NCBI GenBank assembly: GCA_021018995.1
Contig: CM037592.1
Location: 78,433,301-78,497,300 of the forward strand
Reading direction: 5' to 3'
DNA: 64,000 bases
Source: Chloranthus sessilifolius
Lineage: Eukaryota > Streptophyta > Magnoliopsida > Chloranthales > Chloranthaceae
The position numbers were made by a program, and so were the translations under genes. Below, piece by piece: positions 1 to 11,898 of this stretch. The notes under the pieces are model-generated. The model had not been told where the DNA came from and searched no databases. It saw only the letters and a program-made list of their open reading frames with translations. Every line of letters starts with the position of its first letter. The first letter of the stretch is position 1.

Positions 1-1004
1 CACCATCCCCTTTTGATAAAAAAAATAAAAATTAGAGGAAATTATTGAGATCTTCAAAGAGGTGAAGATAAATTTGCCCCTCTTGGAGGCAATTAAACAA
101 GTCCCAGCCTTTACAAAATTCCTAAAAGAGATATGTACACAGAAATAAAAAAAGCAAAATAATATCTCACAAAAAGTTTTCTTGACAGAGCAAGTAATCT
201 CAGTCTTGTAAGCTAGAACTCCGCCGAAGCTTAAGGATCTTAGGGTGCCTACAATTTCATGTATCATAGGCAATCATGTAATAAATAAAGCACTTCTAGA
301 TCTGGGAGCGAGCAAAAATCTGCTACCATATTCTGTTTATGAAAAATTGGGGCTAGGAGATATGAGGCCTACTTCGGTAACTCTTTAGTTAGCTGATAGA
401 TCAGAAAGACGACCTATAGGAATTATTGAAGATGTAATGGTTGGGTTGCAAATTTGTTTTCCCTGTCGATTTCCTGGTGCTAGACATGGAACCATATTCG
501 AAATCTCTAACGCAGATTCCCGTTATACTCAGTAGACAATTCTTGGCCACGACCAATGCTTGTATACATTATAAAATCGGGATAATGAAAGTTTCTTTTG
601 GGGATATGCGAACCCAATTAAACATCTTCACTACAGCCAACCAAATGACTTCAATAGATGACAAGGAATGCTTCAACATAGATGAAATTGAAGAATTAGT
701 AGATGAAGCATTACCTTTAGTCTTATCAAAGGGTGAGCTTCAGACTACATTATGGTATATGGACTTCGAAGAATCAGACCACTAGTTGAAGGAGGCATTT
801 TGTCAGATGGACACTTCTATCTGTGAAATCTAATCCAAAACTTGGAAGAGATAGAACCTCTGCCCGTTATTTCCAATGAACCGTTACAACCATCTATCCA
901 AAAAGCACCATCCTTGGATTTGAAACTACTTCCTGATACCCTTAAATATGCTTTTCTTGGGCCTAACAAAACCCTCCTAGTAATTATTTCATCCGCTCTT
1001 AACA
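1..1004 (+). pseudogene. S1 gag tail and retropepsin-like protease remnant
   Basis: Translation gives the plant Ty3/gypsy protease signature LLDLGAS near 295-315, followed by YSVYEKLGLGDMRPTSVTL, and farther on FSIDEIEELV-type text before the RT linker. The same segment is recognisable in S2 at 47391-48206 on the minus strand. The family's protease matures Gag-Pol inside the virus-like particle. This copy is a decayed fossil. It stops at the target site of element A, and the S1 sequence resumes at 8450 after the duplicated TAACA. Confidence 0.8.
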
Positions 1005-3790
1005 TGTAACATCCCAAAAAAATCCGAACGTGCCCGATTACGTGTGTGTGTTCGACACGACGACCAATGCCGCTTTGACCGTGTAGAGTAAATGAACTAT
1101 AAAAATTTAATCTGTGTGGAAATAGATAAATTTTGAGCCTTATTTTGGCCTTTCATGTAAAGCCGCACACCGATGCACGATGTGCACACTTTGCACCTAA
1201 TGAACTCCATGTGTAAAGTGGATAAGGCTTAACACCCAAATGGGTTATGCGTTTTGGATGGGAACCAACCCCTTTGCAATAAAAGTCAAGGCTTCCTTTG
1301 GAAGCCAATAACCGGATTGCCCATTTTAGGGGTTTTGGGGTTTTTTAGAGAGAGAGGATAAAGAGAAGAAGAGAGAGCTTTCGATCTAGTGTTGGGTGTG
1401 CAAGATTGGGACTTATGCGTGAAGCTATGGATTTCGTATTGACGTGTTTCCCAAATTTCCGACTTTGAAACCCTCACTTGGGCTTGAGCACGTGGATCGA
1501 GGAATCGACCACTTAAAGGTGAGAAAAATTATGTGAAGTTGTGATTTATGATTGTGTTAGTCTTTAGTTATGATGTGAGTGAAAGATTTGAAGAAAAATA
1601 AGGGAACTCGAGGAAAAACCGAGTTAAAAATGAAGAAGCATGTGTTACTAAACAAATCTGTCAAAACTGATTGATCAAAATAAGTATCCGATCGATTGAT
1701 TTTGATAGGACAAAAATGCGACGGTTTCTGAAGAAATCAATTGATTGAAATGAAATTCGATCAATCGATTTGAGGAACCAATCAATCGAAATGGAATTTG
1801 ATTGGTCAAAATTTGTCAACAGGCTTAAGTTAATGTCGACAGGTTTCATGTGTTTGAGGAGCCGATCGATTAAAATGGAATATGATCGATCGAAATTTGT
1901 CGACAGGCTTAACTTAAGGTCGACAAGTTTCTGAGTAAGGTCGACGTGATGGTGATGTGAAGATGAGATTGGTTTCTTAGTAAACCGATCGATTGATTTG
2001 GGAATCGATCGATTGATTTGGAAACTGATCGATCGTTTGAGCAATCGATCGATCGAGTTTGGGATTGATTATACAAACATGAGTGTGTGTGTTTTTCGGA
2101 GGAAACTGATCGATCGAAATATATTTTGATCTATTGATTTTGGAAATCGATCGATCGGATTGGGATTCGATCGATCGATCGATTTGGTAAGATTCTGGCA
2201 TTTGTCTGTCTTGAGGAAAAAGGACTTTGTGACTTACATTTCTTCATCACTTTTAATATGTGAGATGTAAATTTGATGTGTTCTAGGTTATGATAGAGAG
2301 GATGTGATCGGAATGTCACCTTGAAAGAAGAAAGCTTTGTTTGACTTCAAGTTGAGTTAGGGGAAACTCATTACTCATTATATTTTTGAATTGATTTCAT
2401 AGATATCATTGTAGGATCGAATGAAGTAATTAGAACTCTTGAAATTTATGCCTTGAATTTGATTTGATATGATATCCGTTAAATTAAGTTGTAATCTTAG
2501 CAATGGAATTAGAACTTGATGATATGATTATAATCGAATATTAGGATTGAAATGTGATGATAATGATTTAAAATCGAATTTATGAGATTGACTGCATTTG
2601 AGAAATGGATATCCTGTTAAGTCTAAAATCATGAATATTGGAAGTTGAAAATCTTTGAATTGTTAACATTAAAATCTCTGAAATATTAGTTGCATTGGAT
2701 ATCGAATGATTTGACGTTAACTCTAATTTTTGGTGGCCTGGACATTGACTGTGTGACTGTACACTTCATGCATACTGGACTGGTATGACAAGTTTTTACG
2801 TACATGCTGCATACTGCATACACTGACTGGATCGGTACGACGGGTTATCTGTACACACTGTACACTGCATGCATACTAGACCGGTATGGTGGGTTTTTCC
2901 GTACTTACTGCATAAACTGACTGGACCGGTACAGTGGGTTATTCGTACATATTGCATACCGTACATTGACTAGACCACTGTAATAGGATATTTGAACACT
3001 GTAAGATATGAACGAGAAATTTAGAACATAAGATTTGAACGAGAAATTAGAACACTGTGAACTATGAATTAGGAATCAGAACATTGTAAGAAGTGGACTG
3101 GAAGATGTGAACGTACTGAAAGAGGTAAATTTGGAATGTGAGGAATTAGAAGATATGTGGAACTTCAAATTGTTTTGATTCAAGAATATTTGAGGTTACG
3201 TTTTGACAAGGAATTGTCTTTGCATCTGTCATAGAATTTCTGTTTTGTTTCAAATTGAATATCCACTCGGTTTTGTATTTGTTTCGATTCTTGAATATCT
3301 GCTCCGTTCTATTTTTGCTTCTGTCATTAAATCTGTGTGATTATATGATAAAATGTCAATTAAATTTGAGATTCTTCTACTGAGCTTAGATGTTAGCTCA
3401 CCCCGACTATACGTCACAGGTACGACGCTTATCAGGACATCGGACTTGAGGATTAAGGACTTGAGGATTGGTAAGATTTTCGGGATCGTAGATTTAGTAC
3501 ACTATGGATTTTGGTAAGTTCGGGCTTGGCACATTTGTGCTATTATACACACTTTGTTCGCCACTGTTAGGTGATTGTTGGCCATCATTGGTGGTTTGTT
3601 TTAGTTATGGATATTGGAACCGAAGATTTAAATTATGCCATATGTTTTATCTTCTTTGATTTTCGCATTTGTGTGGATGTATCAAGTATTCTATATTCAG
3701 ATCGTGTTCTACGAATCGCTGGTTCAGTTTTCCCAAAGATCTGTGTTAAGAAAGAAAAAAAAATGTGTTGGAAAAATTTGGGCTGTCACA
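1005..3790 (+). repeat. 5' LTR of element A
   Basis: About 2.8 kb, from TGTAACATCCC to GGGCTGTCACA. Blocks in order: a GA-rich leader (about 1345-1380); a splice-donor-like AGGTGAG (1517-1523); a cluster of ATCGATCGAT-type palindromes (about 1660-2190); TTAGGGGAAACTC (about 2357); tandem GACCGGTACGG-type units (about 2760-2960); the shared block GAGCT..AGCTCA with GACTATACGTC and CAGGT (3382-3423); and a hairpin region (3561-3594). The same blocks recur in the other Tekay-type LTRs of the window. I see no convincing TATA box. Confidence 0.9.
1660..2190 (+). repeat. Palindrome array (TCGATCGA type) in 5' LTR of A
   Basis: More than a dozen copies or near-copies of ATCGATCGAT, separated by 10-40 bp of AT-rich DNA and often joined to AAATTTGTCGACAGGCTTAA-like spacers. 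Each unit contains CpG. Open frames through this stretch give repetitive SIDRF-like peptides; I regard those as a by-product of the repeats rather than genes. Confidence 0.85.
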
Positions 3791-3902
3791 ATTGGTATCA
3801 AAGCTTAGGCGTTAGGTCTTGTTGGGACCCAAGGCTATGGCAATAGATTCTATCAAGGCATAGGAGACTTAACTGTGACTCTTTCACAGTTGGTATCAGA
3901 GC
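3791..3902 (+). other. Two primer-binding-site-like motifs in tandem, element A
   Basis: TTGGTATCAAAGC at 3792-3804 directly follows the 5' LTR. TTGGTATCAGAGC, a better match to the initiator-tRNA-Met complement used by many plant LTR elements, recurs at 3890-3902. Both are followed by a similar GCTTAGGC/TTTAGGTCTT text. The second copy is preceded by CTTTCACA, which resembles the end of an LTR. Confidence 0.6.
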
Positions 3903-4082
3903 TTAGGCTTTAGGTCTTATGGGAGACTGAGAGCCCTAGCTATAGGTGTGAGAATATGAATGTAGGTCCAGTGACGTGATATGATATTCAGTCAGAGTAT
4001 AGTCTGTGAGATTCTAAGAGTTCTTTCCAAATATAGTAACCGACTGTTAATTGAAATTTTTATTTCACTGTAACAGATCATT

Positions 4083-5100
4083 ATGTCTGGTAGAGGTAGA
4101 CGACCTAGAGGTGGTCGAAGTGGTAGAGGTTTTCTGTCAGATGTGAATAAGAGTGGAAGAGAAGAAAGAATGGCACAGGCCATGGAAGCCGTGGCCAATG
4201 CTATGGCTCAGCATACACAATTGTTGGTAGCAAATAATACCAATAGTCATCAGCAGCCATCACCACCTCCGATTCCACCTACTCCGTCAATATTTGTGGA
4301 GTTTAAGAGATTAGACCTCCTAATTTCTACGATTACCGTGTACTGATGAGGAGAAGGTGAGCTGGGCTTCTTTTTATTTAGAAGGAGAAGCCAATCCTTG
4401 GTGGAAGTTGGTAACGAGAATGAGAGAGCAAAAAAATCCAAATGGATTATGGAGTTGGGAAGAATTTGTAGGAGTGTTTAACAAAGAATATCTTCCCAAG
4501 CAAGTGAGAAATCAGATGGGAACAAAGTTTATGACGTTGGAGCAAGGAGGGTTGTCCATACGAGAGTACGGAACCAAGTTTAAGAGGTTATCAAGTTTTG
4601 TTCCGAAATACGTGGCCACGAAATTGATGAAGGCCAACAAGTTTGAAAGCGGCTTAAGGCCGGACATACGCGAGATAATTTCCGTATTAGAGTTGGAAAC
4701 GTATGGTGTTATGATGGGTAAGGCCATTATTGCAAAGCAAGATATTGAGAAGATGCACACAAGAAGAGAGCAGCAAGATCAGAATAGGACACGTCAAGCG
4801 CAATCTTATGCTTCCAAACAAACAAGCACATAACAAAGACTACTGATGCCAACACCCAGTTTGTCTGCTCAGACTGCCTACTCGAGGCCACCCGTGACTA
4901 CGACTGGAACATCAAGGTGTAGCAACCTATACGCACCACTTCATCAGCACCGGTTGAGACATGTGCACGGTGTGGAGGGCGACAAAAGGCGCAGGAGTGT
5001 TGGTGGTCCACGGACGCTTGTCTTAGATGTGGCCAGATGAGACATCGGATTAAAGACTGTCCCGAGAATAGAAAGGAAAGAACAACTTCGACATCTATTC
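4083..5100 (+). pseudogene. Gag remnant of element A
   Basis: The region starts with an Arg/Gly-rich N-terminus (MSGRGRRPRGG) and a segment rich in Gln and Pro. A retrotransposon-gag capsid-like segment follows around 4357-4770, with NPWW, FNKEYLPKQVRNQM and IREYGTKFKRLSSF. A zinc-knuckle-like CLRCGQMRHRIKDC is at about 5022-5063. This protein family forms the RNA-binding particle shell. The copy is broken, and no pol coding follows it. The order of N-terminus, capsid and knuckle is normal for Tekay/Del Gag. Confidence 0.75.
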
Positions 5101-5548
5101 CAAGGCCATAGGTTTACTTTGGGTTTACTTTGGCAGTTAAGGGTTTAAAATTTCTTTTGTGGACATTGCATTTTGACATAATTGATAATATTTGTAGCTT
5201 ATGGTCAAACTTTTGATGATTGATCGTGTGAACTTTGAAAAGCTGACCGACTTAAGTCTTGGTGAGGTGTTTACAAGTTTTGTGGATAAATGTTCATCTT
5301 TGTTGTGGATGTTTTGTAGATGTATATATATGGTGTGTGCCATACATATGTGATTTTGTAGGATAAATGTTGAATACATGTTTCTGTATGCAGGATGAAT
5401 GGATCTTGTAAATTCTTGTAGGTAAATTGTTACCATCTGAGTCGTTCGTGTGGTTTTGTTCATCATTCTGACCATCATGTTTCCGATGTAGGTTGTTGTG
5501 TTCGATCATGTATAATAGCTTGAGTTAACATTCGAAAGTGTCATTGTA
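5101..5548 (+). other. Noncoding 3' part of element A internal region
   Basis: T-rich sequence with no recognisable protein. It lies where pol would normally be and leads directly into the first polypurine tract. Confidence 0.5.
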
Positions 5549-5720
5549 AATTTTTGAGGACGAAAATTCCTTAAGGGGGGGAGAATGTAATGACCCCAAT
5601 CAACCATGGTGTCGATTAATGAGGATGTGTCTACTTTAGTTCGAACCTATCAAGTGTCCGTACATCGTAGAATAAGGTAGGACAATTTTCGAGGATGAAA
5701 ATTATTTAAGGTGGGAAGAA
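5549..5720 (+). other. Two polypurine tracts in tandem before 3' LTR of A
   Basis: A stem-loop with arms AATTTTT/AAAATT (5549-5568) is followed by TTAAGGGGGGGGAGAA (about 5571-5585) and TGTAATGACCCC (5586 on), which reads like the start of an LTR of another family; element F's LTR starts TGTAATGACCC. After about 100 bp the arrangement repeats: stem-loop AATTTTC/GAAAATT (5684-5703), purine tract (5704-5720), and then the true 3' LTR of A at 5721. The doubled 3' signal mirrors the doubled primer site at the other end. Confidence 0.6.
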
Positions 5721-8449
5721 TGTAACATCCTAAAAAAAATCCGAATCCGAACGTGGCCAACTACGTGTATGCGTTCAGCACGACGACCAATGCCGCTTTG
5801 ACCTTGTTGAGTACATGAATTATAAAAATTTAATGTGTGTGGAAAAAGATAAATTTTGAGCCTTATTTTGGCCTTTCATGTAAAGCCATACACCGATGCA
5901 CGAAGTGCACGCTTTGCACCTAATGAACTCCATGTGTAAAGTGGATAAGGCTTAACACCCAAATGGGTGTATGCATTTTATATGGGAACCAGTCCCTTTG
6001 CAATAAAAGTCAAGGCTTCCTTTGGAAGCCAATAACCGGTTTGCACATTTTAGGGCTTTTGGGGTTTTTTAGAGAGAGAGGAGAATGAGAAGAAGAGAAA
6101 GAGTTTTAGATCTAGTGTTGGGTGTGCAAGATTGGGAGCTATGCATGAAGCTGTGGATTTCAGATCGATGTGTTTCTCAAATTTCTTAATTTGAAACTCT
6201 CACTTGAGCATGAGCACATGGATCGAGGAATCGACCACTTAAAGGTGAGAAAAATTATGTTAAGTTGTAATTTATAGTTGTGTTAGTCTTTAGTTATGAT
6301 GTGAGTGAAAGATTTGAAGAAAAATAAGGGAATTCAAGGAAAAAATGAGTTAAAAATGAAGAAGCCCGTGTTTCTAAAGAAATCTATCACAATCGATCGA
6401 TCGAAATAAATATCCGATCGATGGATTTTGACAGGACAAAAATGTGAAGGTTTCTGGAGAAATCGATCGATAGAAATAAAATTCAATTGATCGATTTGAG
6501 GAACCGATCGATCGAAGTGGAATTTGACAAGCTTAAGTTAATGTCGATAGGGTTCATGTATTTGAGGAACCGATCAATCGAAATGGAATTCGATCGATCG
6601 AAATTTGTCGACAGGCTTAACTTAAGGTCGACAGGTTTTTTAGTAAGGCCGACAAGATGGTTATGTGAAAATGGGATTGGTTTCTGAGTAAATCGATCGA
6701 TTGATTTGGAAACCGATTGATCGAGTGTGGGACTGATTATACAAACATGAGTGTGTGTTTTTCGAAGGAAATTGATTGATCAAAATATATTTCGATCAAT
6801 CGATTTTGGGAACCGATCGATTGGATTGAGATTCAATCGATCGATTTGGTCAGATTCTAGCATTTGTCTATTTTGATGAAAATGACTTTATGAGTTACAT
6901 TTCTTTGATGTGAGATTGAAATTTGATGTGTTCTAGGTTATGATCAAGAGGACGTGATAGGAATGTCACCATGAAAGAAGAAAGCTTCGTTTGACTTCTA
7001 GTTGAGGTAGGGGAAACTCATTACTCATTACATTTTTGAATTGATTTCATAGATATCATTGTAGGATCGAATGAAGTAATTAGAACTCTTGAAATTTATG
7101 CCTTGAATTTGATTTGACATGATATCCATTAAATTAAGTTATAATCTTAGCAATGGAATTGGAACTTGATGATCTGATTATAATCAAATATTTGGATTGA
7201 AAAGTAATGATAGTGATTTGAAATCGAATTTATGAGATTGATTGCATTTGAGAAATGGATATCTTGTTAAGTCTAAAACCATTTTTTGTAGGAATATTGG
7301 AAGTTGAAAATCTTTGAACTGTTAACATTAAAATCTCTGAAATATTAGTTGCATTGGATATTAAATGATTTGACGTTAACTTTGATTTTTGGTGAATCGA
7401 CATTGATCATGGATCGCACTCGATGCATACCGGACCGACTGGCGAATTTTTCAAGACATGCCTTTGATAACGCATACACCGCTGACCGGTACGCAGATTA
7501 TCCGCATACACACCGCATAATCGATGTATATTGGATCGATACGATGGGTTTTTCTGCATTTCATCGCATAAACCGACTAGACTCAATCAATGATCAGAAC
7601 GAACCGGTACGGCGGGTTATCCTTACATACTGCATACCGTACATTGACTAGACCACTGCAATAGGATTTTGAACTCTGTAAGATATGAACGAGAAATTTA
7701 GAACATAAGATTTGAACGAGAAATTAGAACACCGCGAACTATGAATTGAGAATCAGAACATTGTAAGAAGTGGACTGAAAGATGTGAACATATTGAAAGA
7801 GGTGAATTTGGAATGTGAGAAATTAGAAGATATGTGGAACTTCAAACTGTTTTGATTCAAGAATATTTGAGGTTACGTTCTGACAAGGAATTGTCTTTGC
7901 ATCTGTCATAGTATTTCTGTTTTGTTTCAAATTGAATATCGACTCGGTTTCGTATTTATTTCGATTCTTGAATATCTGCTCGGTTCCGCTTTTGCTTATG
8001 TCATTAAATCTATGTGATTATATGATTAAATATCAATTGAATTTGAGATTCTTTTATTGAGCTTAGATGCTAGCTCACCCCGGCTATACGTCACAGGTAC
8101 AACGCTTTTCTGGACACCGGACTTGAGGATTGGTAAGATTTTCGGGATCGTAGATTTAGTACATTGTAGATTTTGGTAAGTTCAAGCTTGGTATATTCGT
8201 ACTATTATACACACTTTGTATGCCACTGTTAGGTAATGGTTAACCATCACTGGTGGTTTGTTTAGTTATGGATATTAGAACTGGATATTTGAATTAAGCT
8301 ATATATTTTATCTCCTTTGATTTTTGCATGTGTGTGGTGTACCAAGTATTTTGTATCAGATTATGATTTACGATCTGGCAGTCTGATTTTCTCGAAGACC
8401 TATGTTAAGAAAGAATAAAAAATATGTTGAAAAAATCTGGGCTGTCACA
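5721..8449 (+). repeat. 3' LTR of element A
   Basis: This is the same block order as the 5' LTR: AGGTGAG donor-like site at 6244-6250, palindrome array about 6390-6860, GAGGTAGGGGAAACTC at about 7004, shared GAGCT..AGCTCA block with ATACGTCACAGGT at 8059-8100, and a palindromic hairpin ATGGTTAACCAT near 8230-8250. It ends GGGCTGTCACA before the duplicated TAACA. Single-base differences and length changes against the 5' copy are plentiful. Confidence 0.9.
6390..6860 (+). repeat. Palindrome array (TCGATCGA type) in 3' LTR of A
   Basis: Counterpart of the array in the 5' LTR. ATCGATCGAT units and variants are spaced irregularly; the CpG at the centre is mostly kept although the spacers have changed. 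Confidence 0.85.
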
Positions 8450-9770
8450 TAACAAGGAACAAGAGAGTAGGTTACTGGCCACACTCATAAAGTATAAGCG
8501 TGCATTAGGATGGACTGTCGCTGGCCTTAAAGGGTTCAACCCCTCAATATTTATGCATCGTATACATTTGGAGGAAAATGTCAAAACTTCACGAGAAAAC
8601 AAGCATGGTTAAATCCAAATATGAGGGAAGTTGTTCAGAAGGAAATCGTGAAACTACTAGACGCAGGTATTATGTACACGATTTCCGACAGTGAGTGGGT
8701 GAGTCCCATTCAAGTAGTCCCAAAAAAATCTGAGATTATGGTGAAAGAAAATGCAGCTAGTGAGTTGGTACCATTACGCAAGACCACAGGGTGGTGTGTA
8801 TGTATCGATTATCGGAAGCTAAACTCAATGACTCGTAATGATCATTTCCACTATCCTTCATTGATCAAAAGTTGGAAAAACTTGTAGGTCAAGAATATTT
8901 TTGCTTTCTAGATGGATATTCAGGGTATAATTAAGTTTCAGTCTTCTCAGAAGACCAAGAAAAAACTACTTTCACGTGTCCTTTTGGAACGCTTGCTTAT
9001 CGTCGTATGCCCTTTAGGTTATGCAATGCTCTTGCAACATTCCAAAGATGCATGCTAGCAATTTTTTCTGATATGATAGACAAGTTTCTTGAAGTATTCA
9101 TGGATGGATTTTTAGTAATTGGCAGAACTTTGGATTCTTGTCTTGATCATCTTGCCCTCATCTTAGAAAGATACGAAGAAACTAATTTAGCACTAAGTTG
9201 GGAGAAAAGCCATTTCATGGTTCAAGAAGGCATAGTCTTAGGGCATATTGTATCTAAAAGAGGAATAGAAGTTGACAAGGCTAAAGTTGATGTAATAGCG
9301 AATCTACCTCCACCAAACTCGGTACAGTAGATTCGATCTTTCCTTGGCCATGCCGGCTTTTATTGCCGCTTTATCAAAGATTTTTCAAAAATCTCGAGAC
9401 TATTGTGTCACCTATTAGCAAGTGGTGTACCCTTTAACTTCAACGATGCCTGTCTTGATGCATTCAACAAGCTTAAGGCACTTCTCTCTTTCGCACCAAT
9501 CATTCAACCGCCTGACTACTCCCTACCTTTCGAAGTAATGTGCAACGCTTTTGATTATGCAATAGGTGCCATCTTAGGACAGTGGAAAGACAAAGTCCCT
9601 CATGTAATTTATTATGCAAGTCGAACCTTGATCGAAACTCAGGTTAACTATACCACCACTGAGAAGGAGCTTCTCGCTGTAGTGTTTGCTTTGGATAAAT
9701 TTCGACCGTACCTATTGGGAACTAAGATTGTTGTCTTCTTTGATCATTTTGCACTAAAAGACCTGCTATC
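8450..9770 (+). pseudogene. S1 reverse transcriptase and RNase H remnant
   Basis: Resumes S1 after element A. RT text includes KLLDAGIMYTISDSEWVSP, VCIDYRKLNSMTRNDHF, MPFRLCNALATFQRCM and LGHIVSKRGIEVDKAKV. RNase H/tether text includes FEVMCNAFDYAIGAILGQ and YTTTEKELLAVVFALDKFR. These fit the plant Athila/Tat Pol order. The remnant is decayed with several breaks and stops at the target site of solo LTR T. Confidence 0.85.
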
Positions 9771-10039
9771 TGTTAAGTGGTCAAAAATGTCACTTTTCAC
9801 CCTATAACCTGACCATTGATAGACCTGTGAGCACACTAATAAGCACTTGTCAAGTGTATTTTATAGACAATAATAAAAGAAGGTACAAATATTGAAAATC
9901 ACTCAAGAATGCCAAAAAAGGAACTATCTCTCAGCACAGGACAAACCTAGCAACAGCACACCAGATGGTAGCACATCACTGGACCCTTCGAGCACGTGGC
10001 TACAGCAGGGCAAGGTGAAGGAAGTGAAAACATGCTGAG

Positions 10040-10590
10040 AACATCCTATCAATTGGTCACCTGAAGACGTCGATAGGAGCTGAAAGCAAAGAAAGGAAGA
10101 ATTCGTGCAATTGAAGAGGTCTTCGATAGGATCTGAAGGCCGAAGAAGGATCAATTTGTGTGGATTAAGGAATTTGATAGGATCTCAGAACCTATCGAGC
10201 AGCTGAAAGGAAAGAAGAAACCATCCTATCGAAAACCTGCCTGAAGAGTCAAAGGAACCTATCGAATGGTTTCTTGAACCTATCGAGATGAGAATGCTGG
10301 AACAGAACCTATCGAAGGGTGATTGAGCCTTTCGATAAGATTGAAAGCAAACCTATCGAAATGGCGGAATGAAGAGTGGAACCTGTCGAAATGATTTTCC
10401 AACCTGTCGAAGAGCTTTTCCAACTTGTCGAATACTCCAAACCAAGGACTGAGAAGGCTGGAACTCCAAGCAAAGATCCATCCTATCGAAACCTATCTAA
10501 TGGATCTGAGAACCTAGCGAAAGGACCAAAATGCTTTATTCTAACCTGTAGAAAGCTTCTTGAACCTATCGAAATCGTGTGCAGAACTTC
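10040..10590 (+). repeat. Dispersed CCTATCGA units in solo LTR T
   Basis: About 15 to 20 occurrences of CCTATCGA or its reverse TCGATAGG at irregular spacing, directly upstream of the TATA box near 10770. The CpG inside TCGA is retained in most copies. Confidence 0.75.
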
Positions 10591-10768
10591 TCAGAAATTC
10601 AGCTTTTTAGTGACCCGCTGTACGCAACCCGAGGCATTTGGTGACCGACACGACAGTTCCAGAAGATGCCCTAGAAAGCCCTAACTGACCCACGTGCTTT
10701 AATAGAACTCTAACAAACTCTAACGGCCTTCTAGAAGGGATTTTTGGCAGGAAAAATAGAGGAGAAAG

Positions 10769-10778
10769 CTATATATAG
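10769..10778 (+). promoter_or_regulatory. TATA box of solo LTR T
   Basis: CTATATATAG within a GC-poor leader, roughly 1.0 kb into the LTR. Transcription would then start near 10800. Inferred from sequence only. Confidence 0.5.
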
Positions 10779-11898
10779 AGATCCCCAATTTCCATTGGGG
10801 GAGATGGAGATCTGAGCTAAAATTCTGGAGATTAGTGCCTGCAGAGCAATTCCATTTCCCTCCTTTAGCCCAACCATGGTTGGCTAAGTCCCTTGGAGTA
10901 GCGAGGAGCGAAGTTAGATCTATAATTGGGTGAGCTTAAGAGTGCTACTGTAGGTTTCTAGCTGCACAAACTACAGATCTGAGAGTATTTTCATTGTAAA
11001 GTGGCCTTGTTTGCAATGATAATGTTGTTTTTAATGCTTTAATTAGATTTAAATTTCCTTTGGTTCCATTTGGTGATCGATCGGATTTGTGTAGGGGAGT
11101 TGTAGATCAGCTCACCCACTTAACTGGTAGACCTCTTGGATACCATCTGATCTCTCTGGATCTGATGCTCCTGTGATTCCTTGAGTCTTTGACCTGGGAA
11201 TTGCAGCATCTATAGTGGTTTTAATTATTCTAATTAAGGCTCTGGCTTTATAGGAGATCCCTAGAATGGTTTGTGACCATTAAAGTGGATAGATGAAAAC
11301 CTTAAGATAAATCTAAGCTCAGGCCTCAATTGGATTCATCTGTTGCAATCCATGGATTCGATAAAGTCTATAGGATGGTCTGTGACCATTAAAGTGGACA
11401 GATCATAGCCTTAAGACCAAGTGGATCCTGTGATTTAGAGTGGAATTTATACCCTGCAGCTGTGCCTATAACCAGCGAGGGAATTGTGTGCTTTGAACCT
11501 CTGTAGCATGATTAATTGAATCTGATTTCAGTGAAAACCAACCTCCAAGCTACTCTTCTCCATTTTCTATATTTTTTCTCTTCCCCTGTAAGATCTAAGC
11601 TCCTAAACTCGATCTAAGATAGCTTCTGTTTAATTATAGCTTAGTTTAAGTGACAACCCATTCCAAACCTCTCCCCTATCTTTTAACTAAATTAGTAATA
11701 GCTAGGGTGCCAGATCTGACATAGATCTAGAGATTTATCATATTTCTAACCAACCTCCTTGTGGATTTTCCCCTACTCACCTTTCTTTTAAAGCTTGCTA
11801 CAACAGATCTTGAATACTTGCAGGTCTGTATGAGTGTGTCTGCCTAGTTTTATTATAGATTTTAGACCCTCATTTGAGGGAAGGCAACCTCCTCAACA

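Larger units (their letters stand above)
1005..8449 (+). mobile_element. Chromovirus-type LTR element A, gag-only
   Basis: A 7.4-kb insertion with two long LTRs (1005-3790 and 5721-8449), TGTAACATCC...CTGTCACA ends and a perfect 5-bp target duplication TAACA at 1000-1004 and 8450-8454. The 1.9-kb internal part holds a gag remnant; I see no protease, reverse transcriptase or integrase. It therefore looks like a non-autonomous member of a Tekay/Del-like family, which would have relied on proteins from a complete relative. The LTRs have clearly diverged from one another by eye, so it is older than element B but younger than its host S1. Confidence 0.9.
9771..11898 (+). mobile_element. Solo LTR T (2.1 kb) inside S1 RNase H
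   Basis: Starts TGTTAAGTGG and ends CCTCAACA, imperfect inverted LTR ends, with a perfect 5-bp target duplication CTATC at 9766-9770 and 11899-11903. There is no protein signature inside. A TATA box, CTATATATAG, is at about 10769-10778 and is followed by a transcribed-leader-like stretch. The part upstream of the TATA box carries many CCTATCGA units in both orientations. This LTR is unrelated by eye to the Tekay-type LTRs; it lacks the GACTATACGTC block. It is best read as the product of recombination between the two LTRs of a former complete element. The lineage is uncertain. Confidence 0.8.

Noticed and set aside
1661-2319. Overlapping minus-strand ORFs with SIDRF-like repetitive peptides
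   Set aside because: They are translations of the TCGATCGA palindrome array inside an LTR; composition follows the repeats and no domain is visible.
3571-3846. 91-codon plus-strand ORF across the end of the A 5' LTR
   Set aside because: It overlaps the LTR hairpin and primer site, has no recognisable domain and is not preserved in the 3' LTR.
7349-7651. 100-codon plus-strand ORF in the 3' LTR of A
   Set aside because: It lies in the tandem GGTACGG module; no counterpart in the 5' LTR.
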